From contig JADJCX010000019.1 of NCBI GenBank assembly GCA_016703005.1, positions 13,045-77,044 on the forward strand: a stretch of DNA of 64,000 bases, in the 5' to 3' direction. Below the pieces are notes generated by a model that was not told the origin of the DNA, did not search any database, and worked only from the letters and a program-made list of their open reading frames with translations. Both the position numbers and the translations under genes were made by a program. Source of the DNA: Flavobacteriales bacterium. GTDB lineage: Bacteria > Bacteroidota > Bacteroidia > Flavobacteriales_F > PHOS-HE28. Shown here piece after piece: positions 1 through 8,519 of this stretch (position 1 is its first letter; each line of letters begins with the position of its first letter).

Positions 1-432
1 CGCGTCAGCGTCAGCGCTCTTCAACACACCGCGCTTCGTCGAACCGGCCATCCCGAACGTCAGGTAGCTGTCGATGGAGCAGGTGTTCTCGTCCAGGCGA
101 CCGGTCACGTTCGTGTGACCGAACACGGTTCCGCGGTCCGTCTGGTTGTAGAAGAACGTGGTGGTACCGATGTTCAACGGATGCGCAGCGTTGCCGAATA
201 CCGTTTCCAGTTTGAAACCGGCGGCGAGATCGACATAGATGCGGTACGTCTTGGAACCGGCGACCAGTTCAGGCACAGCGTCAGCGCTACCGAATTCGCT
301 GGCAGCGGCATCGGCGGCCGAAGCCTCATAGTATTGTTCAACAACGATCTGCTCGAGGCCTTGGGCGTGGGCGCTAAGTGCGCCGAACGCCAAGCTACAG
401 CCGAGCAGGAATTTGGAGATCGGATTTTTCAT
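1..432 (-). CDS. Secreted protein, N-terminal part (3' end beyond the window)
   Basis: An open frame runs from an ATG at 432 to the window edge with no stop, giving about 144 residues. It begins MKNPISKFLLGCSLAFGALS followed by a hydrophobic stretch ending AHAQ, a clear Sec signal peptide with cleavage after AQG. The mature part is rich in Ala, Gly and Thr, contains a single early Cys, and looks like an extracellular beta-rich domain. It lies 57 bp downstream of another secreted-protein gene on the same strand, so the two may be co-transcribed. I do not recognise a catalytic motif. In this phylum such proteins usually end in a T9SS sorting domain, but the C-terminus is not visible here. Confidence 0.75.
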   Translation of the reverse strand, partial: MKNPISKFLLGCSLAFGALSAHAQGLEQIVVEQYYEASAADAAASEFGSADAVPELVAGSKTYRIYVDLAAGFKLETVFGNAAHPLNIGTTTFFYNQTDRGTVFGHTNVTGRLDENTCSIDSYLTFGMAGSTKRGVLKSADADA

Positions 433-450
433 GGGTTGTCTGTTGGAGCA

Positions 451-473
451 TTGCGCGCAGGTAGTTCCCGCGC
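451..473 (-). other. GC-rich stem-loop between two secreted-protein genes
   Basis: GCGCGCAGG and CCCGCGCGC flank a five-base loop, giving a stem with one mismatch. It lies in the 57-bp gap between the gene ending at 490 and the gene starting at 432. No T-run follows on the minus strand, so it is not a classic intrinsic terminator. It could be a processing or attenuation structure. Confidence 0.4.
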
Positions 474-489
474 GCCTGCCCGGTTTGGT

Positions 490-2034
490 TTAGTTGTCGC
501 AGCTCGTGTTGAACTGGCTGTTGAGGTCCAGGAAGTCGTTCACATCGATGAAACCGCTGCCATTGATGTCAGCAGGGCAAGCGATGAGGCTGTTGTCCAT
601 GTCCAAGGTGGATCCGAGGGTCCATCCTGCCGTCCATGGCTCTTGGCCGGGTGCGAAAGCACCGCGGTAGTTCGCGTAGGTGAAGAAGCCATCCGTTGGT
701 GGAGCCAACGTGGTGGTGGCGGTACCCAGAGCAGGAACAGGATTGATCGCACCCGTAACGGCGCTGGTCACTGCATCAATGGCGAAGGAGAAATCGATCA
801 GCGTTGGATCCAGGATGTTACCCTGACCGCCGAACGTTGCGAGATCAGGTGCGGTAGGAGCAGCAGCGTTCACTTGCAGCAAGCTGCCCACACCAACGAA
901 GGTGTTGTTGCGCACTTCCAAGTTGCCAGCCAACCACTCGTTGTATGCATCGGCACCGGCGCGTGCGTTGCTGAAGTTCACACCCACGGTCGCGTTGGCG
1001 AAAATGCTGTTGGCAATGAAGCCGCGGGTCTTCTCCTTGTTCTCGATGGCACGGGTGGAGTTGCGGCAGATGATGGTGGCGTTGTACACCTGTGGATCGC
1101 TCAACGGGCTGTTGCCGCTGCTGCTGTCATCACCGTCGTTCTCCATGGCCTTGTCGCCTTGGCTGCCTGGAGCGGGCATGAATACACCGTAGAAGAATTG
1201 GATCTTTCCGGAATACCCCTGGTCGTAGTCGATGTAATCATCATTGCAGAACATAGCGGTGCAATACTTCAGGTTGGCGGTGCCACCGAACATTTCGAAG
1301 GCATCGTCCTGGTTGCTGATCACCTCGATGTGGTCGAGCGTGGTACCGCGACCAACGCTACCGAGCGTGAGGCCGTTGATCTCGTTGGCAGCACCGATGA
1401 TGGCGCCACCGTGACGGAGGCTTACATAGCGAACGATGCCACTATTGTCGTCATCATTGAATGAACCGCCCACGTTGGGGAACTTGCCATAGTGGTTGCG
1501 GGTGTCTCCAGCGGGGAGGCCTTCGATCGTCCCCACACCATCAGCAACAGCCAAACCTCCGTTGGCGCCCAACAGGTTGTTGGTGGCTTTGCCCAGAATG
1601 AGCAGGCTGCCCCACAGGCCTTGGCCCGTAGCGCCCAAAGGCAGGTTGTTGTTCAGGTTGTCCGTAGCAGCGGTGAATACGATCGGGCAGCTCTCTGTGC
1701 CTTCGGCCCAGATCTGTCCACCGCGAGCGACCACAAGGCTCTTCGCGTTCACACCGGTACCGGCAGTTGCCTTGATCACGGTTCCCGCTTGGATGAACAG
1801 GTCCTGTCCATCGTTCACATACAGCAACAGATCGAGGCTGTACGTATTGTCGCAGGTAAGAACGGTCGTGTTGTTGGTGAGGTTCCCAGCGGTGGCCAGC
1901 GTGGAAAGGGCAACCGTAGGGCGGCTTCCTACAGGCGGACAACCGCAGGCTTCGCCGTAGCCCGATTGGGCCGTGGCAGGTAGTACGGCGATGGCAGCAA
2001 GTGCTGCAACGGCCGCTTTCTTCATGGTTTTCAT
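490..2034 (-). CDS. Secreted beta-helix-like protein with dockerin-like C-terminus
   Basis: The 514-residue protein starts MKTMKKAAVAALAAIAVLPA and has a signal peptide ending ATAQ. The frame stays open for 80 more codons upstream, but the signal peptide fixes the start at 2034 (or the internal ATG at 2025). The body resembles right-handed beta-helix surface proteins: it has runs such as RGTTLDHIEVISNQDDAFEM and NDDYIDYDQGYSGKIQFFYG, with many Asn and Gly. The C-terminus reads ADINGSGFIDVNDFLDLN between two Cys, resembling a dockerin/EF-hand calcium loop (DxNxxGxIDxxD) rather than a normal T9SS domain. The same-strand gene follows at 432. Ligand unknown; a surface adhesin or glycan-binding role is inference. 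Confidence 0.8.
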   Translation of the reverse strand: MKTMKKAAVAALAAIAVLPATAQSGYGEACGCPPVGSRPTVALSTLATAGNLTNNTTVLTCDNTYSLDLLLYVNDGQDLFIQAGTVIKATAGTGVNAKSLVVARGGQIWAEGTESCPIVFTAATDNLNNNLPLGATGQGLWGSLLILGKATNNLLGANGGLAVADGVGTIEGLPAGDTRNHYGKFPNVGGSFNDDDNSGIVRYVSLRHGGAIIGAANEINGLTLGSVGRGTTLDHIEVISNQDDAFEMFGGTANLKYCTAMFCNDDYIDYDQGYSGKIQFFYGVFMPAPGSQGDKAMENDGDDSSSGNSPLSDPQVYNATIICRNSTRAIENKEKTRGFIANSIFANATVGVNFSNARAGADAYNEWLAGNLEVRNNTFVGVGSLLQVNAAAPTAPDLATFGGQGNILDPTLIDFSFAIDAVTSAVTGAINPVPALGTATTTLAPPTDGFFTYANYRGAFAPGQEPWTAGWTLGSTLDMDNSLIACPADINGSGFIDVNDFLDLNSQFNTSCDN

Positions 2035-2618
2035 CGTAGTTGTCGGTTTGGGTTTCGAATTGGGTTGTTGGGTTTGCCGGTTCTTTTTCCGGCGCCGCAA
2101 AACTTCCCCGCCCGACTTCCACAGGTGTGTTGGCACTGACATGATTCGGTTAACGCGGTCGTGCTTGATCATTAAGAACATCACTGGATCGTAAGATTCC
2201 GGATGCACGTGCTGACGAGCTGAACAAGCGGCCATTTCAGGTCCATCCAAACCGATGCAGGCGATCCGCGGCAAGCGCTGAACGGTCGAACGATCATCTC
2301 ACTCGGCCTTCATTCACGGGCAAAGCAGGGAATACGATGGCGACCCGGGAAGGCCTTGCGCCGTTGATGATCCCGTGGTGGAATTCATCCGGCGTTCGGT
2401 TACGGGGAAGTCCTCGTGGTTGCGGCCGGCCAACCGGATCGTTCGCATCCTGTCGACGCACAGGGAACAAGAAATTCACACGCCCTTGGCCAAGGCGTAA
2501 CGCTTTCGGAACGCTGGGCTGGCATGGCCCCGATACTCTTGCACCCCCGAGTTCACCACGTCCTGTCATGGCACCATTTTCATTGTGGGCCTCGTTCAGG
2601 ATACGGTGACCGACACCG
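2035..2618. other. 584-bp intergenic region, no convincing gene
   Basis: The region separates divergent genes starting at 2034 (minus) and 2619 (plus). Two overlapping open frames (minus 2294-2659, plus 2337-2609) are rich in Arg/Pro/Gly, have no recognisable domain and read as shadows of GC-rich DNA. No clear TAnnTTnG promoter element, repeat or tRNA was seen. Confidence 0.5.
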
Positions 2619-3404
2619 ATGCTCTCACGCGGCAGAAGCACCAAGCTCGAACTGGCCATCCGGCGATACCGGGATGCCTACCTGCGGAATGCGCAGGAGG
2701 TTCTCGACGAACGTCAAGAACGCCATCGCGTCATCGCCTTTTTGACCGATGTCCTGGGCTTCATCCCGGCATCGGACATCCGGGGCGAGTCATTGTTGAA
2801 GGGCCCAGCGGATCTTGCGGTGCGGTTGAATGGCGACCCCTTGATGCTGGTATCCATTCCGAAGAGGGATGCATCGGCTACCGAAGAGCAATTCCGGCGG
2901 GTACTTCGTTTCGCGACCAGCGAAGGCGTGTATTGGGTGCTGGAGATGGCGCATGCGAGTATCGCCTTCCACCGTGTGCTGCACGACGAGCAGAACACGA
3001 CACGCGTGCTGTTCACCATCGACTTGGCCGACCCGTTGACCATAAGCCCGAACGCTCAATTGCTTCAGTTCCTGCAACGGGATGCGGTTGCGCGCAAGGG
3101 TCTTGAGTTGTTGTGGAACCGGACCATCGCGTTGGACCCGCAGAACCTTGCTGCGCTGCTTTGCTCCCCGCCGGTGGTCAACTACTTGCAGCGCACATTG
3201 CGCACCCGGAGCATGAGCAACTTCACCGAAGCGGAAGTGATAGCCTCTGTGAAACGCGTGTTGATGGAAGGAACGGGAGCCGCGGACCCCGGCAACGCTC
3301 CATCGGCGAGGAGCAAGGAACAGCCCCCGGCTAAAACGCGCGCTAGAAAGGGGCGATCTACGCGGGCCGTTTCAACTCAAATCCTTCCAGGAACTTCGTA
3401 TTGA
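2619..3404 (+). CDS. HsdR_N-like (degenerate type I restriction N-domain) protein
   Basis: 261 residues. After an N-terminal helical region come ERHRVIAFLTDVLGF (about 34-48), DLAVRLNGDPLMLVSIPKR (65-83) and, near 100, a VYWVLEM segment. This order (helix, D-strand, xxK strand, then a WGxLTNG-like strand) matches the PD-(D/E)XK domain at the N-terminus of HsdR and its stand-alone homologues in Bacteroidota. The usual acidic residue of the second strand (VEAK-type) is replaced by VSIPK, so nuclease activity is doubtful. The C-terminal 50 residues are basic and low-complexity. No HsdM or HsdS gene lies nearby. The 3' end overlaps accC by 47 bp convergently, so the stop may be misplaced. The family call is by motif memory only. 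Confidence 0.55.
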   Translation: MLSRGRSTKLELAIRRYRDAYLRNAQEVLDERQERHRVIAFLTDVLGFIPASDIRGESLLKGPADLAVRLNGDPLMLVSIPKRDASATEEQFRRVLRFATSEGVYWVLEMAHASIAFHRVLHDEQNTTRVLFTIDLADPLTISPNAQLLQFLQRDAVARKGLELLWNRTIALDPQNLAALLCSPPVVNYLQRTLRTRSMSNFTEAEVIASVKRVLMEGTGAADPGNAPSARSKEQPPAKTRARKGRSTRAVSTQILPGTSY

Positions 3405-4704
3405 AGTCGCCTGCGCGGAACTGTTCATTTTGGAACAGTTGCTGGTGGAAGGGGATGGTTGTGCTCACGCCCTCGATGACGTATTCACCCAGTGCACGCT
3501 CCATCTTGTTCAAGGCTTCTTCGCGCGTTGCAGCCACCACGATCAGTTTGCTGATCATGCTGTCGTAGTTCGGCGGGATGGTGTAGCCGGCGTAAACGTG
3601 GGTATCCACGCGCACGCCATGTCCGCCCGGAGCGTGGTATGTAGTGATCTTTCCGGGTGTAGGACGGAAGTTGTTGAACGGGTCCTCGGCGTTGATGCGG
3701 CACTGGATCGCGCAGCGCGTAGGTTCGTAGTTGAGGCCGCTGATCGGCACGCCTGCGGCGATCTTGATCTGTTCGCGCACCAGGTCGTAGTCGATCACTT
3801 CCTCGGTGATCGTGTGCTCCACTTGGATGCGGGTGTTCATTTCCATGAAGTAGAAGTTGCGGTTCTTGTCCACAAGGAACTCCACGGTACCTACACCTTC
3901 ATAGTTCACACTGGCGGCGGCTTTGATCGCGGCCTCACCCATCTTTTTCCGCAAGGCCTTCGTCATGAACGGCGAAGGCGTTTCCTCCACGAGTTTCTGG
4001 TGCCTGCGTTGGATGGAGCAGTCACGTTCGCTCATGTGGCAGAAGGTGCCGTACTGATCGCCCGCGATCTGGATCTCGATGTGGCGCGGCTCTTCGATGT
4101 ACTTCTCCATGTACATCCCCGCATTGCCGAAAGCAGCGCCCGCCTCTTGGCTGGCCGTGTCGAAAGCGTTCTCGAACTCTTCCTCTTTCCACACCAAGCG
4201 CATGCCTTTGCCACCGCCACCGGCGGTCGCCTTCAGGATAACCGGGTAGCCGATCTTCTTTGCCTCCTTCTTCGCTAGTGTCAGATCCGTGACAAGTCCT
4301 TCGCTACCAGGAATGCAGGGCACACCTGCGGTTTTCATCGTTGCCTTGGCCGTGGCTTTGTCGCCCATCGCTTCGATCTGCTCCGGCAGCGCTCCAATGA
4401 ACTTGATGCCGTGCTGCTGGCAGAGCTTGCTGAACTTGGCGTTCTCGCTCAGGAAACCGTAGCCCGGGTGTATGCCGTCGGCATTGGTGATCTCCGCCGC
4501 AGCGATGATGCGCACCATGTTGAGGTAGCTCTCCTTGCTGGGCGGCGGGCCAATACACACGGCTTCATCGGCGAAACGTACGTGCAGGCTCTCGCGGTCG
4601 GCAGTGCTGTATACGGCCACTGTTTTGATGCCCATTTCCCGGCAGGTGCGGATAACGCGCAGGGCGATCTCGCCGCGGTTGGCGATCAGGATCTTCTTGA
4701 ACAT
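3358..4704 (-). CDS. accC: Acetyl-CoA carboxylase, biotin carboxylase subunit AccC
   Basis: 448 residues, the normal family length. It performs ATP-dependent carboxylation of the biotin on AccB, the first half-reaction of acetyl-CoA carboxylase and the start of fatty-acid synthesis. Seen in the sequence: N-terminal KKILIANRGEIALRV, the ATP-grasp glycine loop GGGGKGMRLV near 165, and MEMNTRIQVEHTITEEV near 290 with the metal-binding Glu and Asn and catalytic Arg. It sits 9 bp after accB at the end of the DUF177-rpmF-plsX-fabH-accB-accC operon. The carboxyltransferase subunits are not in the window. Confidence 0.97.
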   Translation of the reverse strand: MFKKILIANRGEIALRVIRTCREMGIKTVAVYSTADRESLHVRFADEAVCIGPPPSKESYLNMVRIIAAAEITNADGIHPGYGFLSENAKFSKLCQQHGIKFIGALPEQIEAMGDKATAKATMKTAGVPCIPGSEGLVTDLTLAKKEAKKIGYPVILKATAGGGGKGMRLVWKEEEFENAFDTASQEAGAAFGNAGMYMEKYIEEPRHIEIQIAGDQYGTFCHMSERDCSIQRRHQKLVEETPSPFMTKALRKKMGEAAIKAAASVNYEGVGTVEFLVDKNRNFYFMEMNTRIQVEHTITEEVIDYDLVREQIKIAAGVPISGLNYEPTRCAIQCRINAEDPFNNFRPTPGKITTYHAPGGHGVRVDTHVYAGYTIPPNYDSMISKLIVVAATREEALNKMERALGEYVIEGVSTTIPFHQQLFQNEQFRAGDFNTKFLEGFELKRPA

Positions 4705-4713
4705 GGCCGGGGG

Positions 4714-5202
4714 TTAAGAAGGATCCACCAAGAACAACGGCTGGTCGTACTCCACCGGCTTGGCGTCGTCCACCAACACTTTCACGACCTTCCCCGCAAT
4801 GTCGCTCTCGATCTCGTTGAAGAGCTTCATGGCTTCGATGATGCAGATGGGTTGACCCTTCTTCACCTCGTCGCCCACGCTCACGAACACCGGTTTGCCG
4901 GGTCCGGCCGATCGGTAGAAGGTGCCGATCATGGGCGCCTTGATGGTGATGTATTTGCTATCGGCTGCCGGGGCGACCGGAGTGGGGGCTGAAGCGGGGG
5001 CCGGAGCAGCCGCAGCCATAGGAGTCGGAGCAGGTGCATACACCGGCGCTTGCGCCGCGAGCACTTGTACTTCCTTCTTGCCAGCAGGGGTCTTGATGGT
5101 GATCTTGAAATCCTTTTGCTCGATCTCCACTTCGCTCACACCGCTCTTGGCCACGAACTTGATCAGTTCCTGGATCTGTGTCAGGTTCATTTCTTCGCTC
5201 AT
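4714..5202 (-). CDS. accB: Acetyl-CoA carboxylase biotin carboxyl carrier protein AccB
   Basis: 162 residues. The N-terminal 50 residues form the partner-binding region, followed by a flexible Ala/Pro linker (about 51-80) and a C-terminal biotinyl domain. The biotin site is IIEAMKLFNE with Lys126 as the modified residue. It carries biotin between AccC and the carboxyltransferase in the cytoplasm. It is directly followed by accC and lies 91 bp after fabH, so all are probably one transcript. A second biotinyl-carrier gene at 20758 has no carboxylase beside it. Confidence 0.96.
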   Translation of the reverse strand: MSEEMNLTQIQELIKFVAKSGVSEVEIEQKDFKITIKTPAGKKEVQVLAAQAPVYAPAPTPMAAAAPAPASAPTPVAPAADSKYITIKAPMIGTFYRSAGPGKPVFVSVGDEVKKGQPICIIEAMKLFNEIESDIAGKVVKVLVDDAKPVEYDQPLFLVDPS

Positions 5203-5293
5203 TTTGTTAGGACTTCCGCAGCGTTGGGCATTTCAGGCCGACGGAATGGATCGCCAATGTAGAAGTTCCAAGCCTCGGTTATCGGTGAGCGGG

Positions 5294-6289
5294 TTATCCG
5301 CCGTACGCCCACTTGAGGTAGATGGCACCCCACGTGAACCCTCCCCCGAAGGCGGAAAGGATGATGTTATCCCCTTTCTTCAACCGGGGCTCCCATTCCC
5401 ATAAGCACAACGGCAATGTGCCAGCGGTGGTATTGCCGTATTTCCCGATGTTCACCATCACTTTTTCATCGGGTAGGCCCATGCGATGCGCAGTGGCGTC
5501 GATGATGCGCTTGTTGGCTTGGTGCGGAACGAGCCAAGCGACGTCGTCGCCTTTCAAACCGTTGCGCTCCATGATCTCGGCGCTCACGTCGGCCATGTTG
5601 GTAACGGCGAACTTGAATACCGCCTTGCCTTCCTGGTAGACGAAATGCTCTTTGGCTTCAACGGTCTTGATGGAGGCTGGGCGCTTGCTGCCACCGGCCT
5701 TCTGGTGCAGGTACTGGCAACCGCTGCCATCGGCACGGAGGATGCTGTCGATGATCCCCAATCCCTCGTCGTTCGGCTCCAAGAGCACGGCCCCACAGCC
5801 ATCACCGAAAATGATGCAGGTAGCCCTGTCGGTGTAATCGATGATGCTGCTCATTTTGTCGCCACCAACTACGACTACTTTCTTGTGTCGGCCCGATTCA
5901 ATGAATTGGGCGCCGGTGGTCAGCGCGTACAAGAAGCCACTGCAAGCGGCCATCAGGTCGAAGCCCCAAGCGTTCTTGGCGCCGACTTTGTCGCAAATGA
6001 TGTTCGCCGTCGCGGGGAATTGGTGGTCAGGAGTAACTGTGGCGCAGATCAAGAGATCGATCTCCAAAGGGTCGAGACCCCGTTTGGCGCACAACCCCTT
6101 CACGGCTTCCACGGCCATAACGCTCAGGCCTTGGTCTTCACCCTTCAGGATGCGACGCTCTTTGATGCCGGTGCGTTCGGTGATCCACGCATCGTTGGTG
6201 TCCACCATCGTTTCGAGCACGGCATTGCTCAGCACGAAATCCGGCAGATAGCCATGAACGGCGGTAATGGCGGCGGCGGTTTTGCTCAT
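5294..6289 (-). CDS. fabH: 3-oxoacyl-ACP synthase III, FabH
   Basis: 331 residues, a full-length ketoacyl-ACP synthase III. It condenses acetyl-CoA with malonyl-ACP to start type II fatty-acid synthesis. The catalytic triad is visible: Cys116 in MAACSGFLYA, His256 in VPHQANKRI and Asn286 in IGKYGNTTAG. The N-terminal TNDAWITERTGIKERR motif is also typical. Its start overlaps the plsX stop by 4 bp (ATGA), a sign of translational coupling within the lipid-synthesis operon. Confidence 0.97.
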   Translation of the reverse strand: MSKTAAAITAVHGYLPDFVLSNAVLETMVDTNDAWITERTGIKERRILKGEDQGLSVMAVEAVKGLCAKRGLDPLEIDLLICATVTPDHQFPATANIICDKVGAKNAWGFDLMAACSGFLYALTTGAQFIESGRHKKVVVVGGDKMSSIIDYTDRATCIIFGDGCGAVLLEPNDEGLGIIDSILRADGSGCQYLHQKAGGSKRPASIKTVEAKEHFVYQEGKAVFKFAVTNMADVSAEIMERNGLKGDDVAWLVPHQANKRIIDATAHRMGLPDEKVMVNIGKYGNTTAGTLPLCLWEWEPRLKKGDNIILSAFGGGFTWGAIYLKWAYGG

Positions 6290-7239
6290 TGGAACGCGTC
6301 GCGTATGCGGTCGTTCAACTTGCTCTGCACCACTTCATGGGTGAAGAGCACCATGTTCTTGATCGTGGCCTCGTTGCTGATGCCGTGTCCGATGATCACG
6401 TTGCCGTTCACACCCAGCACGGGCAGTCCGCCATAATTCTCGTAGTCGAACCGGTCGAAGAAAGGTTCGTGAACGCCACGCTGTTGCAGTAGGTCGTGGA
6501 AGGCCTCGACCGCCTTGAGAACAATGTTGCCGGTGAATCCGTCGCAAACGATCACATCGGCTTTGTCATTGAAAAGGTCGCGTCCTTCCACGTTGCCGAT
6601 GAAATTGAACTGATTGCTCTCCTTCATCAACCCGTAGGTGGCTTGCGTTACCGCATTGCCCTTCTTTTCCTCCTCACCAATATTGAGCAGCCCCACTTTG
6701 GGGTTGGCTATGTGATAAACGTGTTCGGCCAAGAGACTGCCGAGCAATCCGAACTGCACGAGCACATCGGGTTTGCAATCGGCGTTGGCACCCACATCCA
6801 GCAGAATACCATAGCTCCCGTTCTCCTTTGGCACCACACTGGGGATGCATGGGCGGATAACGCCCGGAATGGGTTTCACACTGAACACGCTGCCCACCAT
6901 CATCGCACCAGTATTGCCGGTGCTGGCGAAGGCATCGAGTTTGCCCTCTTTAAGCAAGTGGAATCCCAGGCTGATGCTGCTTCTGGGTTTGCTCTGTAGC
7001 GCCTTGGTGGCGCTATCGTGCATGGTGATATCATCCTCGCTTGAGACGATATCGAACCCAGCGGCATCGGCACCATGCTGGGCCAACGCCGCCGCGATCG
7101 CCTCGTTGTTGCCGATCAGTACCATGCGTACACCCTGCGGCAGGTCGCGCGCAGCCATCACGGCGGCATGCACGACCACGGCTGGGCCGTGATCGCTGCC
7201 CATGATGTCGAGACCTATCCGCATGTGGTGGTCGGACAA
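6286..7239 (-). CDS. plsX: Phosphate acyltransferase PlsX
   Basis: 317 residues. PlsX converts acyl-ACP to acyl-phosphate, the first step of glycerophospholipid synthesis with PlsY. Seen: MRIGLDIMGSDHGPAVVVHA at the start, ASTGNTGAMMVGSVF in the middle, and VCDGFTGNIVLKAVE near the C-terminus, all family hallmarks. The order rpmF-plsX-fabH is conserved across many bacteria. It is 29 bp downstream of rpmF and overlaps fabH by 4 bp. Confidence 0.96.
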   Translation of the reverse strand: MSDHHMRIGLDIMGSDHGPAVVVHAAVMAARDLPQGVRMVLIGNNEAIAAALAQHGADAAGFDIVSSEDDITMHDSATKALQSKPRSSISLGFHLLKEGKLDAFASTGNTGAMMVGSVFSVKPIPGVIRPCIPSVVPKENGSYGILLDVGANADCKPDVLVQFGLLGSLLAEHVYHIANPKVGLLNIGEEEKKGNAVTQATYGLMKESNQFNFIGNVEGRDLFNDKADVIVCDGFTGNIVLKAVEAFHDLLQQRGVHEPFFDRFDYENYGGLPVLGVNGNVIIGHGISNEATIKNMVLFTHEVVQSKLNDRIRDAFQ

Positions 7240-7268
7240 GATTGAAACGTCACGTTCGGCGCTGCGCC

Positions 7269-7460
7269 TTAGTCGTTCGCGGTCTTGTCAATGACCACTT
7301 TGCCCTTGTAATAGAGCTTGCCCTCTTCCCAATGGGCGCGATGACGCAAGTGCAATGTGCCTGTTGCGCTATCGGTGCTCAGCGTGGGCACGGCAGCGTT
7401 CTGGTGCGTGCGGCGCTTGTCGCGGCGGGTGCTGGAGTGGCGTCGTTTGGGATTTGGCAT
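7269..7460 (-). CDS. rpmF: 50S ribosomal protein L32
   Basis: 63 residues starting MPNPKRRHSSTRRDKRRTH, the L32 signature, then a short beta region with LRHRAHW and a C-terminal YYKGKVVI. The paired Cys zinc ligands of some L32 proteins are absent, so this is the zinc-free type. It lies 19 bp after the DUF177 gene and just before plsX, the widespread arrangement that links ribosome and lipid synthesis. Confidence 0.96.
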   Translation of the reverse strand: MPNPKRRHSSTRRDKRRTHQNAAVPTLSTDSATGTLHLRHRAHWEEGKLYYKGKVVIDKTAND

Positions 7461-7479
7461 TTCTCGTCGTGTTGTGCGC

Positions 7480-8004
7480 TCAGGCGCGCTTTTCCTGTTT
7501 CAATTTTCGTAAAGCATCCCACCGCGGGTCGGGATCATGGGCTTCCTCATGGCCAGGGCCGTAATTGGCCAATGCGCTGTCCACCTCCGGATCACATTCA
7601 CCTGCCGGGTGTACCCTGCGGATGGGCAGTGCCAAGCTGATGCATTCGTGGATGAAATGCCCCAGATCAATGGTATGCGCCGATGGATCCAGTCCGATCA
7701 TCTCCTCGTCGTCGAAGTCCTCTGTAGTGTTCAGCTGAAAGATCTGCCGTTGTTTACCGGTCACGGGGAAGTCCAGCGGCGCGTTGCAGTGGTCGCAAAG
7801 CACGTTCACAATGCCCTCCGTGCTGATGTTCACCACCAGCAAGGCCTCGCTCTTATCCATAGTGGCATTGATCTCCACGGAGCCATGCTCGAACTCCTGT
7901 TCTCCTTGCTCCTTGAAGAACGCCTCGCCTACGGTCCAATTGAACGTATGCAGGCCGTCCTTCAGGCCGGCGAAATCAATGGTATGCTCACTATGCGGTT
8001 TCAC
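7480..8004 (-). CDS. YceD/DUF177 family protein
   Basis: 174 residues if started at the GTG at 8004; the frame continues to 8094 but without a good start. Family features are VNVLCDHCNAPLDFPV, with the conserved Cys pair, and an acidic middle. DUF177 (YceD) proteins sit upstream of rpmF in most bacteria and have been linked to 23S rRNA or ribosome assembly; the exact role is uncertain. A TACTTTCG element lies 35 bp upstream (8039-8046), probably the promoter of the whole lipid-synthesis operon. Confidence 0.88.
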   Translation of the reverse strand: MKPHSEHTIDFAGLKDGLHTFNWTVGEAFFKEQGEQEFEHGSVEINATMDKSEALLVVNISTEGIVNVLCDHCNAPLDFPVTGKQRQIFQLNTTEDFDDEEMIGLDPSAHTIDLGHFIHECISLALPIRRVHPAGECDPEVDSALANYGPGHEEAHDPDPRWDALRKLKQEKRA

Positions 8005-8038
8005 TTCGGTAGCAGGATCCCTTCCGGAAAAGGGGAGG

Positions 8039-8046
8039 CGAAAGTA
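8039..8046 (-). promoter_or_regulatory. Putative -7 element TACTTTCG for the DUF177-rpmF-plsX-fabH-acc operon
   Basis: TACTTTCG on the minus strand matches TAnnTTnG, the Bacteroidota -7 pattern seen repeatedly in this window. The leader to the GTG at 8004 would be about 30 nt. No clear TTG -33 element was identified. Confidence 0.5.
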
Positions 8047-8077
8047 ACCGATCCCGGCAACCCGGAAACCACGACTG

Positions 8078-8518
8078 TTGGCCTTGGGCCACACCGATGG
8101 CGCCCTGACCAGCGGCGTGGCGCATCTTCGCCCCCCAAAAGTTGCAGATCGGTCGCCAGTTTTTCACATCCCCATCCCACAACCCCGGTTGGACCTCGAA
8201 TTCGATAAACGCTGGCGGGACCTGTTGAAGGCCCAAACCGAACGGTTCGGTCAGCCCGTGGACCTGAATGGTCTGCTTTTCCTCATTGGCGTCCAGGAAC
8301 TGGGGCAGGACGTGCGCACCTACAAGAAGGACGAGAAAGTGAACCTGATGCACATTGCCATCTGTGTGCTGCTGGTACCCTATGGCTATTACAAGGAATT
8401 GGGCCGCGACCCCGATGGCTGGCCGCACTTCGAACGGGTGAAGGATCTGCCACCCTTGGAGGCCAAGGAGCAGGAACGGCTGATGAAGGAGGCGATCCTC
8501 GCCTATTTCAGCGAATAA
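8078..8518 (+). CDS. Conserved hypothetical cytoplasmic protein
   Basis: Up to 146 residues. The conserved-looking core is LNGLLFLIGVQELGQ, then KVNLMHIAICVLL and an acidic C-terminus. Mostly helical, with no signal peptide or catalytic motif. The start is uncertain: TTG 8078 is the longest, GTG 8117 and TTG 8189 are alternatives. A CATCTTCG promoter-like element at 8123-8130 favours the 8189 start, giving about 110 residues. I recall similar short proteins in Bacteroidota but know no function. It ends 1 bp before the convergent lipoprotein gene. Confidence 0.75.
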   Translation: MALGHTDGALTSGVAHLRPPKVADRSPVFHIPIPQPRLDLEFDKRWRDLLKAQTERFGQPVDLNGLLFLIGVQELGQDVRTYKKDEKVNLMHIAICVLLVPYGYYKELGRDPDGWPHFERVKDLPPLEAKEQERLMKEAILAYFSE

Positions 8519-8519
8519 C

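Noticed and set aside
115..1464. Long plus-strand open frame of 449 codons
   Set aside because: It overlaps two minus-strand secreted-protein genes with clear signal peptides and has no domain; it is a shadow of their codon pattern.
2294..2659. Minus-strand frame of 121 codons, and a plus frame 2337-2609
   Set aside because: Arg/Pro/Gly-rich, no domain, no promoter; they overlap each other in a non-coding gap.
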